From an uncultured Saprospiraceae bacterium (GTDB lineage: Bacteria; Bacteroidota; Bacteroidia; Chitinophagales; Saprospiraceae): a stretch of 43,311 bases of DNA. Positions 15,478 to 23,215 of the stretch are shown here, piece after piece; within the stretch, counting starts at the first letter, position 1, and every line of letters begins with the position of its first letter. Both the position numbers and the translations under genes were made by a program. The stretch covers positions 1 through 43,311 of the forward strand of contig CALFDU010000038.1 in assembly GCA_937950315.1 (NCBI GenBank). Direction: 5' to 3'. Under the pieces are notes generated by a model. That model was not told the DNA's origin, made no database searches, and saw only the letters and a program-made list of their open reading frames with translations.

Positions 15478-16376
15478 GAAATGTAATCTCCATATCCCTT
15501 TTCCTCTCGTTTAGCTTCATAAACATTTGCCAGACCGCAGGTCAGAGCGGAAGACTAGAAAGTGAATACAAGCTGGACATCCCTCAATCAGATGTGGATG
15601 CATTATGGGCATTGATACAATCGACCTATGCCAAAGAAGCAATTAATCTTAACGGCTTGACCTTACAAGGCGAGGTATCTGTCGAAGATTTTTTTGATAC
15701 CTACTTTGATCTTGAAGATGGAAGGTTTGCCGAGATGGAAATTGGTTTGAGATATAGAAAGCGCTTTAAAGATGGGGTGTTGTTGAAGAAGTTGATCCAA
15801 CTGAAAACACCTTATTCAGAAGATAAGGTCGTGCGTAATGAAATTAAATTTGAAGTGGATGATGACAAGGACATCACTGATCTGACGGTCAGGCATCCTT
15901 TTCTCAAACACATCGATGGATCTGAAATGGATCGCTTAAGTTATGAATTGGCCGCTTTTAAAATACGCCCTGAAGAGATCCAGGAATCGTTGAAGTTGAA
16001 ACAAACCAGAAAACGAGTTTATATAAAAGATGAGTTGGGAGAAAGTGTTGCGACCATTACTTTGGATGAAGTGAACAATAGTTCGTTCCCGTATCAAGAA
16101 TATGCTGAACTCGAACTTGAATTGAACGAGGTCCGGTACACGCTAGCAGATGATACTGAGAAGGAAAGAATGACTGCATTGAACAATGAGATTAAAACAC
16201 AATTACTGACTACCTTCCCAAATCTAAAGGTGGATCAGCGATCAAAGTATCGAAAGATGAAAATGATGATTGATGAAAGTCGTCTTTCATTTGTAGGAGA
16301 AAACATGAGTTGGGTGTTTCTAAGTGGCATTGTTTTTATCGCGTTTTCTTTATTTGTAAAGGACAATATTCTGTGA
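15474..16376 (+). CDS. Exported, membrane-tethered CYTH (triphosphate-tunnel) protein
   Basis: A 300-residue protein starting at TTG 15474, four bases inside the previous gene (TTGA overlap). It has a signal peptide (residues 1-22), a CYTH-type domain (about 27-262) and a C-terminal membrane segment (279-295), so the tunnel domain should lie in the periplasm. The CYTH hallmark E-x-E-x-K is present (E29, E31, K33), as are YFD (77-79), R-x-R (R93, R95), QLK (109-111), ELELEL near 222 and SKY (257-259). These residues line the tunnel that binds tri- or polyphosphate and metal in this superfamily. Export is unusual, as characterised CYTH enzymes are cytoplasmic. It could be a triphosphatase, a polyphosphate-binding protein or an acceptor module. 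The motif match is direct; the substrate is not. Confidence 0.85.
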   Translation: MRNVISISLFLSFSFINICQTAGQSGRLESEYKLDIPQSDVDALWALIQSTYAKEAINLNGLTLQGEVSVEDFFDTYFDLEDGRFAEMEIGLRYRKRFKDGVLLKKLIQLKTPYSEDKVVRNEIKFEVDDDKDITDLTVRHPFLKHIDGSEMDRLSYELAAFKIRPEEIQESLKLKQTRKRVYIKDELGESVATITLDEVNNSSFPYQEYAELELELNEVRYTLADDTEKERMTALNNEIKTQLLTTFPNLKVDQRSKYRKMKMMIDESRLSFVGENMSWVFLSGIVFIAFSLFVKDNIL

Positions 16377-18838
16377 GAGTAAAAAGTACACATACCGGGA
16401 AGACCAAAGAACTGAACCTCATCGTTTTGTTGAGTCTGGGCATGTTGTTGCTCTTTGTATTCTCTGTTTTTGTCAAGCACAAAAAACCAAGTGCAGAAGA
16501 AACGATAGTAGTATCCAGCGTAGCTCCTCAAACCGCCGATTTTAAGAGAACCCAACTGGAATTGTCCATCAATAAAGAAGGCTATAACAAGATTTCTCAA
16601 AAGAGAAATGAAGCTTTAAAACTAGGGCTATTGTTTTCTTCAAAAGACGACTTTGTAGATGCTGATATTAAAATTGATGGGGAGGAATATGCTTGCAAAG
16701 TAAGATTGAAAGGAGATTTGCTAGATCATCTCCATGGCAAGACTTGGTCCTTTAGAATAATATTGAAGGATGGAAAAGAGTGGAGAGGAATGAAGACTTT
16801 TTCAATCCACAACAGTAAAGCAAGATCACATACCGCTGAATGGTTGATGCACGAGCTTTTTAGGCAAGAAGGGATTATCGTTCCGGACTATGATTTTATA
16901 GATGTAAAAGTCAATGGAGTAAGTCGAGGAATTTATGCTTATGAGCATCACTTTGAGAATCAAATGCTGAAAAGAAACCAGCGTGAGATTGGACCGATTC
17001 TAAAACACAACGATGACGCATACTGGGACAATGTACAGGCTGATCTCAAGCCCTTCCCTTGGATTGAAGCATCATCGATTGATGTTTTCAATGATAGCAA
17101 TATCAGTAATCCTGCTTTTGGAGAAATGGCCAAGCGTTCTATCGGTATGTTGAATGATTTTCTCGAAGAAAAAAAGTCTGTTGCAGAGGTTTTTGATCTT
17201 GACTTGATGGCCAAATATTTTGCACTGCTGGATTTGAGTCATGCTTGGCATGCGCAGCAATTTACCAATATCCGTTTTTACCACAATCCTACTACCGGAA
17301 AGTTAGAGCCGATTGCTTACGATTGTTTTGGTGATCATCTTCCAGCCGTTAATAAAGATTGGGAGGCACTAGGAGAGGGATTCAACAGTGGCATGACCAA
17401 GAAACAAGTGTACGAACGTGCCAATGTATATCGCTACCATTTATTGCAGGATGAAGGATTCTTTACATTGTACATGAAATATTTACAGCAATTCACCAAT
17501 CCTTCCTATCTGAATGACTTTAAAAAGAAAATGTCTTCATCAATAGATGCTCGTGCAACATTTATTAAGTCGGATGAGAAGTACAAAGACTTTAATCCAA
17601 ACTTTGATAAGCTATTTTCCAAAGCAGTATTTACAAACAAAAAAATATTGCCAAAAAGTAACCTTTCTCTGAAAGCTTATCGGGTCAATGATTCCAGACA
17701 AGAAATAGCATTGCAATCATTTCATTACTTTCCGATGGAAGTATTGGGTTTTGGTTCAGAAGTGACTATGACTGAGACTTTGGATAAGCCAATGTTTCTG
17801 GAAGCCTATAATCCGAAGATTCCAATGCAGTCTTACAAAGTAAAAGCCTTACAGCCTATCGAATACATATATTATAGAACACTCGGAACGCCAGAGGTTT
17901 TCAAATTAAAATTACCAAAGACCAATATTCCTGAGTTGGAATTAGCAACAGCCAAACCTAATATGGCTTCTTTACTTTCATTGCCATTCGTAAAACAAGC
18001 TGGGAATCAAATCACCATTGGTTCAGGTGTGCATACCTTGGACAGTGATTATGTAATAGCTGAAGGATACGAGGTGCAAATCAGTGCTGGCACAATTTTG
18101 AATTTTGTTGGAGGGGCTAGTTTGTGTTCTTATTCGCCGATTAAGGCGTTGGGGAGCAAGGAGCAACCGATTGTTTTCAAAGCCAATGGGGAGCAAGGAA
18201 CGGGAATCTTACTATCTAACATCAAGGAACCATCTAGATTTGAGTACTGCCAATTCTTGAATTTTGAAGAATATAAGCATCTAAATATATTGACCCAAGC
18301 TGGAGTCTCTGTGTACAAATCTGAGGTGGACTTTAATCATTGTAGCTTTTCAGGGTTCAATTCAAAAGAATCATTGAATGTTAGAAATGCAATAGTGAAA
18401 CTGCGCAATAGCAACATGATCAATTCGAGAGGTACTGCCATAAAATCCAGTTACTCCAATCTAAACATCAATCAGGTAGAGCTTGCAAGCATGGGAAGGA
18501 ATGGAATTCATTTGGTTGCTGGGAATTGTGAGGCCAACAATCTTGTGGTCAGAGATGCCTTGAACAAGGCACTCAACTTTACGGAGAATACCAAGGTGTA
18601 CATGAACAAGGTGGATGTGTATAATTGTTTCCAAAGCTTTTATGCCAACGACCACTCGAAAGTAACCATGGTGAGATTTTGGAACCAGGATATAAAAAAT
18701 GGAATTGAAGTGAGGTCAAATCATGAACCTCATACCAAAGTCGAATTTTCACAATTTAATCATAAGGATGTCGAGACATTATTTTTAATCAAGCAAGGCC
18801 TTTCGGTCATGGTCAATGGAAAAAAGGAAAAAGGCTAG
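16373..18838 (+). CDS. Membrane-anchored CotH-like kinase with C-terminal beta-helix
   Basis: About 821 residues from GTG 16373, which overlaps the previous stop as GTGA. The frame stays open further upstream, but this start gives a basic N-tail and one membrane anchor (about 16-34, LIVLLSLGMLLLFVFSVFV), placing the rest in the periplasm. Residues ~65-430 form a CotH domain: VRLKGDLLDHLHGKTW, the WLMHELFRQEG helix, DLSHAWHAQQFTNIRFYHN and IAYDCFGDH (D317, D321), which I equate with the CotH P-W-D-x-D metal site. CotH proteins are atypical kinases that phosphorylate secreted proteins. From about 540 to 790, repeated short strands with polar turns look like a right-handed parallel beta-helix. 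The gene sits between the CYTH and VTC genes. Confidence 0.88.
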   Translation: MRVKSTHTGKTKELNLIVLLSLGMLLLFVFSVFVKHKKPSAEETIVVSSVAPQTADFKRTQLELSINKEGYNKISQKRNEALKLGLLFSSKDDFVDADIKIDGEEYACKVRLKGDLLDHLHGKTWSFRIILKDGKEWRGMKTFSIHNSKARSHTAEWLMHELFRQEGIIVPDYDFIDVKVNGVSRGIYAYEHHFENQMLKRNQREIGPILKHNDDAYWDNVQADLKPFPWIEASSIDVFNDSNISNPAFGEMAKRSIGMLNDFLEEKKSVAEVFDLDLMAKYFALLDLSHAWHAQQFTNIRFYHNPTTGKLEPIAYDCFGDHLPAVNKDWEALGEGFNSGMTKKQVYERANVYRYHLLQDEGFFTLYMKYLQQFTNPSYLNDFKKKMSSSIDARATFIKSDEKYKDFNPNFDKLFSKAVFTNKKILPKSNLSLKAYRVNDSRQEIALQSFHYFPMEVLGFGSEVTMTETLDKPMFLEAYNPKIPMQSYKVKALQPIEYIYYRTLGTPEVFKLKLPKTNIPELELATAKPNMASLLSLPFVKQAGNQITIGSGVHTLDSDYVIAEGYEVQISAGTILNFVGGASLCSYSPIKALGSKEQPIVFKANGEQGTGILLSNIKEPSRFEYCQFLNFEEYKHLNILTQAGVSVYKSEVDFNHCSFSGFNSKESLNVRNAIVKLRNSNMINSRGTAIKSSYSNLNINQVELASMGRNGIHLVAGNCEANNLVVRDALNKALNFTENTKVYMNKVDVYNCFQSFYANDHSKVTMVRFWNQDIKNGIEVRSNHEPHTKVEFSQFNHKDVETLFLIKQGLSVMVNGKKEKG

Positions 18839-18840
18839 GG

Positions 18841-19467
18841 ATGAGGTACGAGCGTAAATACCGAATTGAAAGCAGCAATCTTGATCGAGTAAAGCAAGAA
18901 GTTCTTGCCAATCCATCTGGTTTCTTTAAAAGCTATCCGGATAGAAAGGTGAACAGTATCTATTATGATGACATCAATTATACTTCTTACAATGACAATC
19001 TGCTAGGAGTAGGAGAGCGTGTGAAGTATCGAGTAAGGTGGTATGGAGAAGATTTTGAATCAGTGGCAAAACCAGTGCTAGAAAAAAAGATAAAGAAAAA
19101 TGTGCTGGGAACGAAGGAGTACTTTTCTTTAAAGGACTTCATATTACTTAATGGTGCTCCAGATGTCAATGCAGAAATGGCACAGGTTACCAATCAATTG
19201 TTTCCGCATATCATCGTGAGTTATCGGCGTAGTTATTATGAGTCAATGGACCGTTTGCTCCGAGCAACGATTGATCACGATCTGAAATACCATCATTTAC
19301 AAGATGGCAAGTTGTCAAATGAAGTCAATATCGACAACGCCATCATTCTTGAGATCAAATACGATCAGGGAAACGAAGATATAGCTGCAGACTGTGTGCA
19401 GGCATTGCCATATAGAATGACAAAGAATTCTAAGTATGTGAGTGGTATGCGTTGGTGGTTGAGATAA
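18841..19467 (+). CDS. VTC-domain protein, probable polyphosphate polymerase
   Basis: A 208-residue cytoplasmic protein made entirely of one VTC domain, the catalytic fold of the yeast polyphosphate polymerase Vtc4, which builds polyphosphate from ATP. The tunnel motifs occur in order: RYERKYRI (E4, R5, K6), SIYYDD (39-44), RVKYRVRWYG (R60, K62, R64, R66), LEKKIKK (E81, K82, K83), SYRRSYY then R141 and D145, ILEIKYD (E171, K173) and SKY (197-199). The full basic and acidic set suggests that it is active. No SPX sensor or membrane segment is attached, so a partner must hold it at the membrane; the DUF4956 protein in the same operon is the candidate. It starts two bases after the CotH stop. Confidence 0.9.
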   Translation: MRYERKYRIESSNLDRVKQEVLANPSGFFKSYPDRKVNSIYYDDINYTSYNDNLLGVGERVKYRVRWYGEDFESVAKPVLEKKIKKNVLGTKEYFSLKDFILLNGAPDVNAEMAQVTNQLFPHIIVSYRRSYYESMDRLLRATIDHDLKYHHLQDGKLSNEVNIDNAIILEIKYDQGNEDIAADCVQALPYRMTKNSKYVSGMRWWLR

Positions 19468-19497
19468 ACTTAACAACCAATGCTAAATAACCAATGA

Positions 19498-19896
19498 TTA
19501 GTTGCTGCTGTGGTCTTGTCCATCAAAAAGACATACAACCAAGATCTGATTGCTCGTTTCTTTCTGGTATCCAAACTTATCTGTGATAACTAGTTTCACA
19601 TCAAATACACCATGGTGGTCATATGCGTACTCTGGATTTGCTTCAGTAGAAGTATCTCCATTTCCAAAATCCCATAGGTATGAAACAGCATTTTTAGAGT
19701 TGTTGGTCAAAAGAAGTGCGTCTTCTTCATACACTTGACCATAGTCATTGTCAATCGAAAATTCTACCTGTCCTTCTTGTAAAGTAAGATCTACTTCATT
19801 GGTAATTTCAATAGTGGTTGGCTCAATTTCTTGCTTTGAACAAGATGAAAAAATGATCATTGAACTGATCGCTATAAAAAAGAAGAATTTTGTCAT
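19498..19896 (-). CDS. Small PKD-domain lipoprotein
   Basis: A 132-residue protein. The N-terminus (MTKFFFFIAISSMIIFSSC) ends in a lipobox-like SSC with Cys19 as the lipid site. Residues ~62-125 are a PKD domain: LLTNNSKNAVSYLWDFGNGD, then PEYAYDHHGVFDVKLVITD, the canonical Y-x-W-D-F-G-D-G and Y-x-x-x-G-x-y-x-V-x-L motifs. It is probably a surface or periplasmic binding protein. It is convergent with the VTC gene, only 30 bases apart, with no obvious terminator between. The partner is unknown. Confidence 0.85.
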   Translation of the reverse strand: MTKFFFFIAISSMIIFSSCSKQEIEPTTIEITNEVDLTLQEGQVEFSIDNDYGQVYEEDALLLTNNSKNAVSYLWDFGNGDTSTEANPEYAYDHHGVFDVKLVITDKFGYQKETSNQILVVCLFDGQDHSSN

Positions 19897-20217
19897 GATT
19901 TTAAATCTTTAAGTTTGGACTAAAGCTAAGAAATATTCTAGGAATATCAAAACACCGGATGGTGGTAAAAGCAGCTAAAAAATGCTCTTTTCGATGTTTA
20001 GTGCACATTTTTGTCGTTTTGAAGTGCTCAAAAACTCAAATCGATAGACATTCCCAATGAGTCAATCAAAAATGCTAGGCAGTAAGATTAAGTCAAATCT
20101 GTATTAGAAGTCAGATTTTGCGATTTGCAGAATCTAGAAAAAGTGGATAAGTACCGTATAATTATTTCCTCCGTATCCCGCAGTCTATAGAGTGATATCT
20201 AGTGTATGTGGAGTTTA
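19897..20217. other. Intergenic region, nothing recognised
   Basis: About 320 bases downstream of the toxin-antitoxin pair and upstream of the PKD lipoprotein gene, both on the minus strand. No gene, RNA or strong hairpin was seen. Confidence 0.5.
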
Positions 20218-20508
20218 TTATTGACCCATATTCACAGTTAAGTTACCTCCCAAAGCTTTAATTACTTTATGAATTGTTTCAAACTGAGGTTTTGAACCTT
20301 TTGATAATGCTTTATAAAGACTTGGTCTGCTCATCCCTGTTTGATTTGCTATGTTTGTCATTCCCTTAGCCTTTGCTATATTTCCAATTGCACTAATTAG
20401 GTCTTCAGTGTTTCCCTCTTCTAATGCATTATTTAAGAATTCTTCAATCATTATCTCATTCTCCAAGTATTCTGCAACTTCAAATTTTGATACTTTAATT
20501 TTAGACAT
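20218..20508 (-). CDS. Antitoxin of HigA-like addiction module (HI1420 type)
   Basis: A 96-residue protein with a helix-turn-helix at about residues 50-72 (GMTNIANQTGMSRPSLYKAL), then KPQFETIHKVIKALGGNLTV, the usual end of the addiction-module antidote family related to HI1420. It would neutralise the neighbouring toxin and repress the shared promoter. The ATG lies seven bases after the toxin stop; toxin first, antitoxin second, is the order typical of HigBA-type modules. Confidence 0.92.
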   Translation of the reverse strand: MSKIKVSKFEVAEYLENEIMIEEFLNNALEEGNTEDLISAIGNIAKAKGMTNIANQTGMSRPSLYKALSKGSKPQFETIHKVIKALGGNLTVNMGQ

Positions 20509-20515
20509 AATATTA

Positions 20516-20812
20516 TTATCTTGATTTATAATCTTTCAGAATTTTACGTGCTCTTTTTATGTCCTTTGATTGGCTTGTTTTTATTCCACCGTTAATAAGA
20601 AGCACTATTGTATTCCCCTGTTTTGACAAGTAAACTCTGTATCCTTTAGCGTAGTGAATTCTAAGTTCTCTTATTTCTCCACCAATTGATTCGCAATCAC
20701 CAAAATTGCCTTGCTCTTGGATTCGTTGAATTCGAAGTTTAGTTGCGGCTATTTTGTCTCTTAGTTTCCTTAACCATTTATCAAATTCATCTGTTTTGAG
20801 TATTTCGTACAC
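20516..20812 (-). CDS. RelE/HigB-type toxin (HI1419 family)
   Basis: A toxin of about 98 residues if it starts at GTG 20812 (VYEILKTDEFDKWLRKLRD). The frame continues to GTG 20839, but the longer form would begin inside the apparent promoter, and relatives begin with the sequence corresponding to YEILKT. Family landmarks are the amphipathic helices (KLRDKIAATKLRIQRIQEQG), GEIRELRIHYAKGYRVYL and the C-terminal LLINGGIKTSQSKDIKRA. Relatives are ribosome-dependent or free mRNA interferases that stop translation. It is paired with the antitoxin gene just downstream. Confidence 0.9.
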   Translation of the reverse strand: MYEILKTDEFDKWLRKLRDKIAATKLRIQRIQEQGNFGDCESIGGEIRELRIHYAKGYRVYLSKQGNTIVLLINGGIKTSQSKDIKRARKILKDYKSR

Positions 20813-20816
20813 ATTA

Positions 20817-20847
20817 CAAATGTATTCATTCGGATACACTTTGTCAA
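20817..20847 (-). promoter_or_regulatory. Toxin-antitoxin operon promoter, possibly leaderless
   Basis: On the minus strand, TTG (20847-20845), 20 bases, then TACATTTG (20824-20817), an exact match to the Bacteroidota -33/-7 pair. Transcription should begin at about 20810-20813, i.e. at or next to the GTG at 20812, suggesting a leaderless mRNA or one with a very short leader. This argues against the upstream GTG at 20839. Confidence 0.6.
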
Positions 20848-20955
20848 GCGATTTTACAGAAATTTTTACCTACCAGTTTTGTGTACTGAAATTGATTTGA
20901 TAGGCTTTTGGGTTTGTTTAAATTCCTAACAACTTTTTAGTAAACACCCTAACTT

Positions 20956-21468
20956 TTACAATTTCCCAATCTCCTCCTCAATCAGCTTTTCCATCTTCTT
21001 GATCTCCTCAGGATAATATCCCATCAATTGAAAAATGATTTCTCCTTTGCTATTTAACACCACATTTCTTGGAATAGATTTTTCTGCAAAATTTAAATAA
21101 ACAGATTTATCTAGATCTGAGACAAAGGTGAAAGCATAGTCGTTGTTTTTTCGAAATTTCTCAATCTTTTCCTTGTCTTCTCCTCTGGCAAACGCCACTA
21201 CTTGGAACAATGATTCATCCTGCTTGGATGCAAACTTGTCGAGTTCTGGAAATTCTCGGATACAAGGTCCGCACCAAGTAGCCCAGAAATTGAGCAATAC
21301 GATCTTTCCCTCAAGGTCCTTGTTACTGATCCTCTCTCCATCGATCGTTTCTACATCAAATGCAGGAACTTGTTCGCCAACCTCGGTTAAGAAATTCTGC
21401 GCCTTTATGTCTTGTGCAAATAAGAATGTGCTTGAGAAAAGGAATAACAAAAGACTTAAATGTTTCAT
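20956..21468 (-). CDS. TlpA-like thioredoxin-fold protein, exported
   Basis: A 170-residue periplasmic thiol-disulfide oxidoreductase or reductant carrier. The frame extends to 21501, but ATG 21468 gives a clean signal peptide (MKHLSLLLFLFSSTFLFA-Q). The active site is FWATWCGPC (C66, C69), preceded by VGEQVPAFDVETIDGE as in TlpA/ResA proteins. The cis-Pro segment is SIPRNVVL. The gene lies 48 bases downstream of ywbE and may be the last of a four-gene unit with the transporter. The physiological partner is unknown. Confidence 0.92.
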   Translation of the reverse strand: MKHLSLLLFLFSSTFLFAQDIKAQNFLTEVGEQVPAFDVETIDGERISNKDLEGKIVLLNFWATWCGPCIREFPELDKFASKQDESLFQVVAFARGEDKEKIEKFRKNNDYAFTFVSDLDKSVYLNFAEKSIPRNVVLNSKGEIIFQLMGYYPEEIKKMEKLIEEEIGKL

Positions 21469-21516
21469 GCGTAATTTTTTAAATAAAATTTGAATGCTCA
21501 ATGTAAAGTACTAAAA

Positions 21517-21729
21517 CTATTCATCTATATCCTCCACGATGTTCTTAACACGACCCACTTCGCCAGTGTCAAGCATCACCTTAATGCCGTGTGGATGGTT
21601 GCTGCTTTTTGTCAATATTCTTTTGATGATGCCGTCGGTAAGATCACCTGAGCGCTGGTCCTGCTTCATGACTATTTCTACAAATTGGCCGATTCTTATA
21701 TCGGATCGTTTTCTACCATCTAAATCCAT
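21517..21729 (-). CDS. ywbE: YwbE family protein
   Basis: A 70-residue protein matching the YwbE family across its length: RSDIRIGQFVEIVMKQDQRSG, then GIIKRILTKSSNHPHGIKV and VGRVKNIVE. The fold is a small beta-barrel; the function is unknown. The start is ATG 21729, 12 bases after the stop of the gene at 21742. Confidence 0.93.
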   Translation of the reverse strand: MDLDGRKRSDIRIGQFVEIVMKQDQRSGDLTDGIIKRILTKSSNHPHGIKVMLDTGEVGRVKNIVEDIDE

Positions 21730-21741
21730 TGCTTGATTTCT

Positions 21742-23166
21742 TTACCAGTTAGTATCTACGTTTAGCGAATCTAAGAATTTCTTGGTTTTTGATGGTTCGC
21801 TTATCATCAACGTTTCAAAGATAGCAGGCATTGGGATCAATCTTTCTATTATTCCTTCTTTTTGAAGCGCATAGTTGAAAATGGCTGTTAAAGTATTGTT
21901 TGCATATTCCAATCCTTTAATGCTGGAGACATCAAAGCCATAGCTTGCACCATTGTTTCCTTGAATCAGTAGATATGATTTGCTTCCAAGCACCAAATAT
22001 TCAACATTTTTCAGGTGCTTTTTTAAATGATGGAAGTATAGCTTGGCGTTCATTTGAACTGGAGAAACTTTTTCAGACAACTCTTCAATCAAAGGGAAAG
22101 CGATGTTCGAGTATTGAATAATTTTGGTGATGGGGTAGTCGTCGCCATAGCTCTCATGATCGCCATTCAAAAACAATCTATTCATAGGGCTTATGTCAAA
22201 CGATTGAATTCCCGCTTCTTTCGCTTGTGATATTATTTCATCCATCCCAACTAGATCTTTGCTTGTGAAAATCGAGAGGCAGTCATTGGAGTCAACATCG
22301 ATCAATGCTTTGAGTTGCTCTTTTTTGTTTGGATCAACATTGTTATAGATGTAAGACAAAGTATTCAAGCAATAGAAAGGTTCAAAATATAATATTGTAT
22401 CTATTGAAGAGATGTGCAGATCTGTGGCTTGAAACGACCTTTTGTTTTCCTTTAGGAAGCTCGCAATTTCACGGTTGTTTTGAATGGCATAATCATCAAT
22501 GTTTTCATGTGCATACCTAAGTAGTAATGCATTCATCAAATTGTATTTCCCAAATTCTCCATATCTGAATTGATCATCATCTAACTTCTTGACTCTTTCT
22601 ATGATTTTCTTGATATGGCTTTTGTCTTCATAAAATTGGTTGGACTCGATAAGTAGATTGGTCTCCAGAGCATACTGGTCTTGATTGGTGCTATTGACCA
22701 AATCTACAAGTCTCTGTTTGTCATGGAGGCTAGCGATACAAGTCTTGCTAAGATGGTATTGATTGATGCTCGCATAATGCTTGGGATATACCTTCTCCAA
22801 TATTTCAAAAAATTGTGCTTCACTGATAAGACCAAGTTCTTTAGCTGCAAAGAATTCATCATGGTTGAAACGCTGATCTTTAGTTTCAAAATCCTTTTGG
22901 GTATAGATGGGTTTTTCCCCATGTAAAGCAATTTCCTTGATTTGCGTTTCGTCGATGACCAGTTGGAATACTTTGCTAAAAGCCACTGAGTCAAATCGAA
23001 TGTTAATTGGATTTTGTTCTTGGGTACGTTGCTGTTCTTGTTTTGTGCTTTCTACTTGGTTGGGACTGTGATCTGATGATTTTTTGTGTTTGAGATATCC
23101 TGTAACAGCCATCGTAATCATGATGAAATTGAATATGGCAAAGAGGAGTACTTCAGGATTTTTCAT
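21742..23166 (-). CDS. Unknown membrane-anchored protein
   Basis: About 474 residues from ATG 23166, which gives one N-terminal membrane segment (VLLFAIFNFIMITMAVTGYL) and then a polar linker. The frame is open to 23205, but the extra 13 residues add nothing. The large soluble part, probably periplasmic, is helical and acidic, with a conserved-looking Tyr/Phe-rich middle (TILYFEPFYCLNTLSYIYNN). No family was recognised. It starts 49 bases after the transporter stop and is followed 12 bases later by ywbE, so it is probably part of an operon with both. Confidence 0.75.
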   Translation of the reverse strand: MKNPEVLLFAIFNFIMITMAVTGYLKHKKSSDHSPNQVESTKQEQQRTQEQNPINIRFDSVAFSKVFQLVIDETQIKEIALHGEKPIYTQKDFETKDQRFNHDEFFAAKELGLISEAQFFEILEKVYPKHYASINQYHLSKTCIASLHDKQRLVDLVNSTNQDQYALETNLLIESNQFYEDKSHIKKIIERVKKLDDDQFRYGEFGKYNLMNALLLRYAHENIDDYAIQNNREIASFLKENKRSFQATDLHISSIDTILYFEPFYCLNTLSYIYNNVDPNKKEQLKALIDVDSNDCLSIFTSKDLVGMDEIISQAKEAGIQSFDISPMNRLFLNGDHESYGDDYPITKIIQYSNIAFPLIEELSEKVSPVQMNAKLYFHHLKKHLKNVEYLVLGSKSYLLIQGNNGASYGFDVSSIKGLEYANNTLTAIFNYALQKEGIIERLIPMPAIFETLMISEPSKTKKFLDSLNVDTNW

Positions 23167-23215
23167 AGTTGTTCTGTTGATCATAAAGTTAGGTATTAAG
23201 CACATGCAATTTTAT

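Noticed and set aside
16310-16372. Upstream ATG for the CotH gene
   Set aside because: It lies within the CYTH coding end and would add residues with no place in the anchor; GTG 16373 overlaps the stop and gives a typical basic N-tail before the membrane segment.
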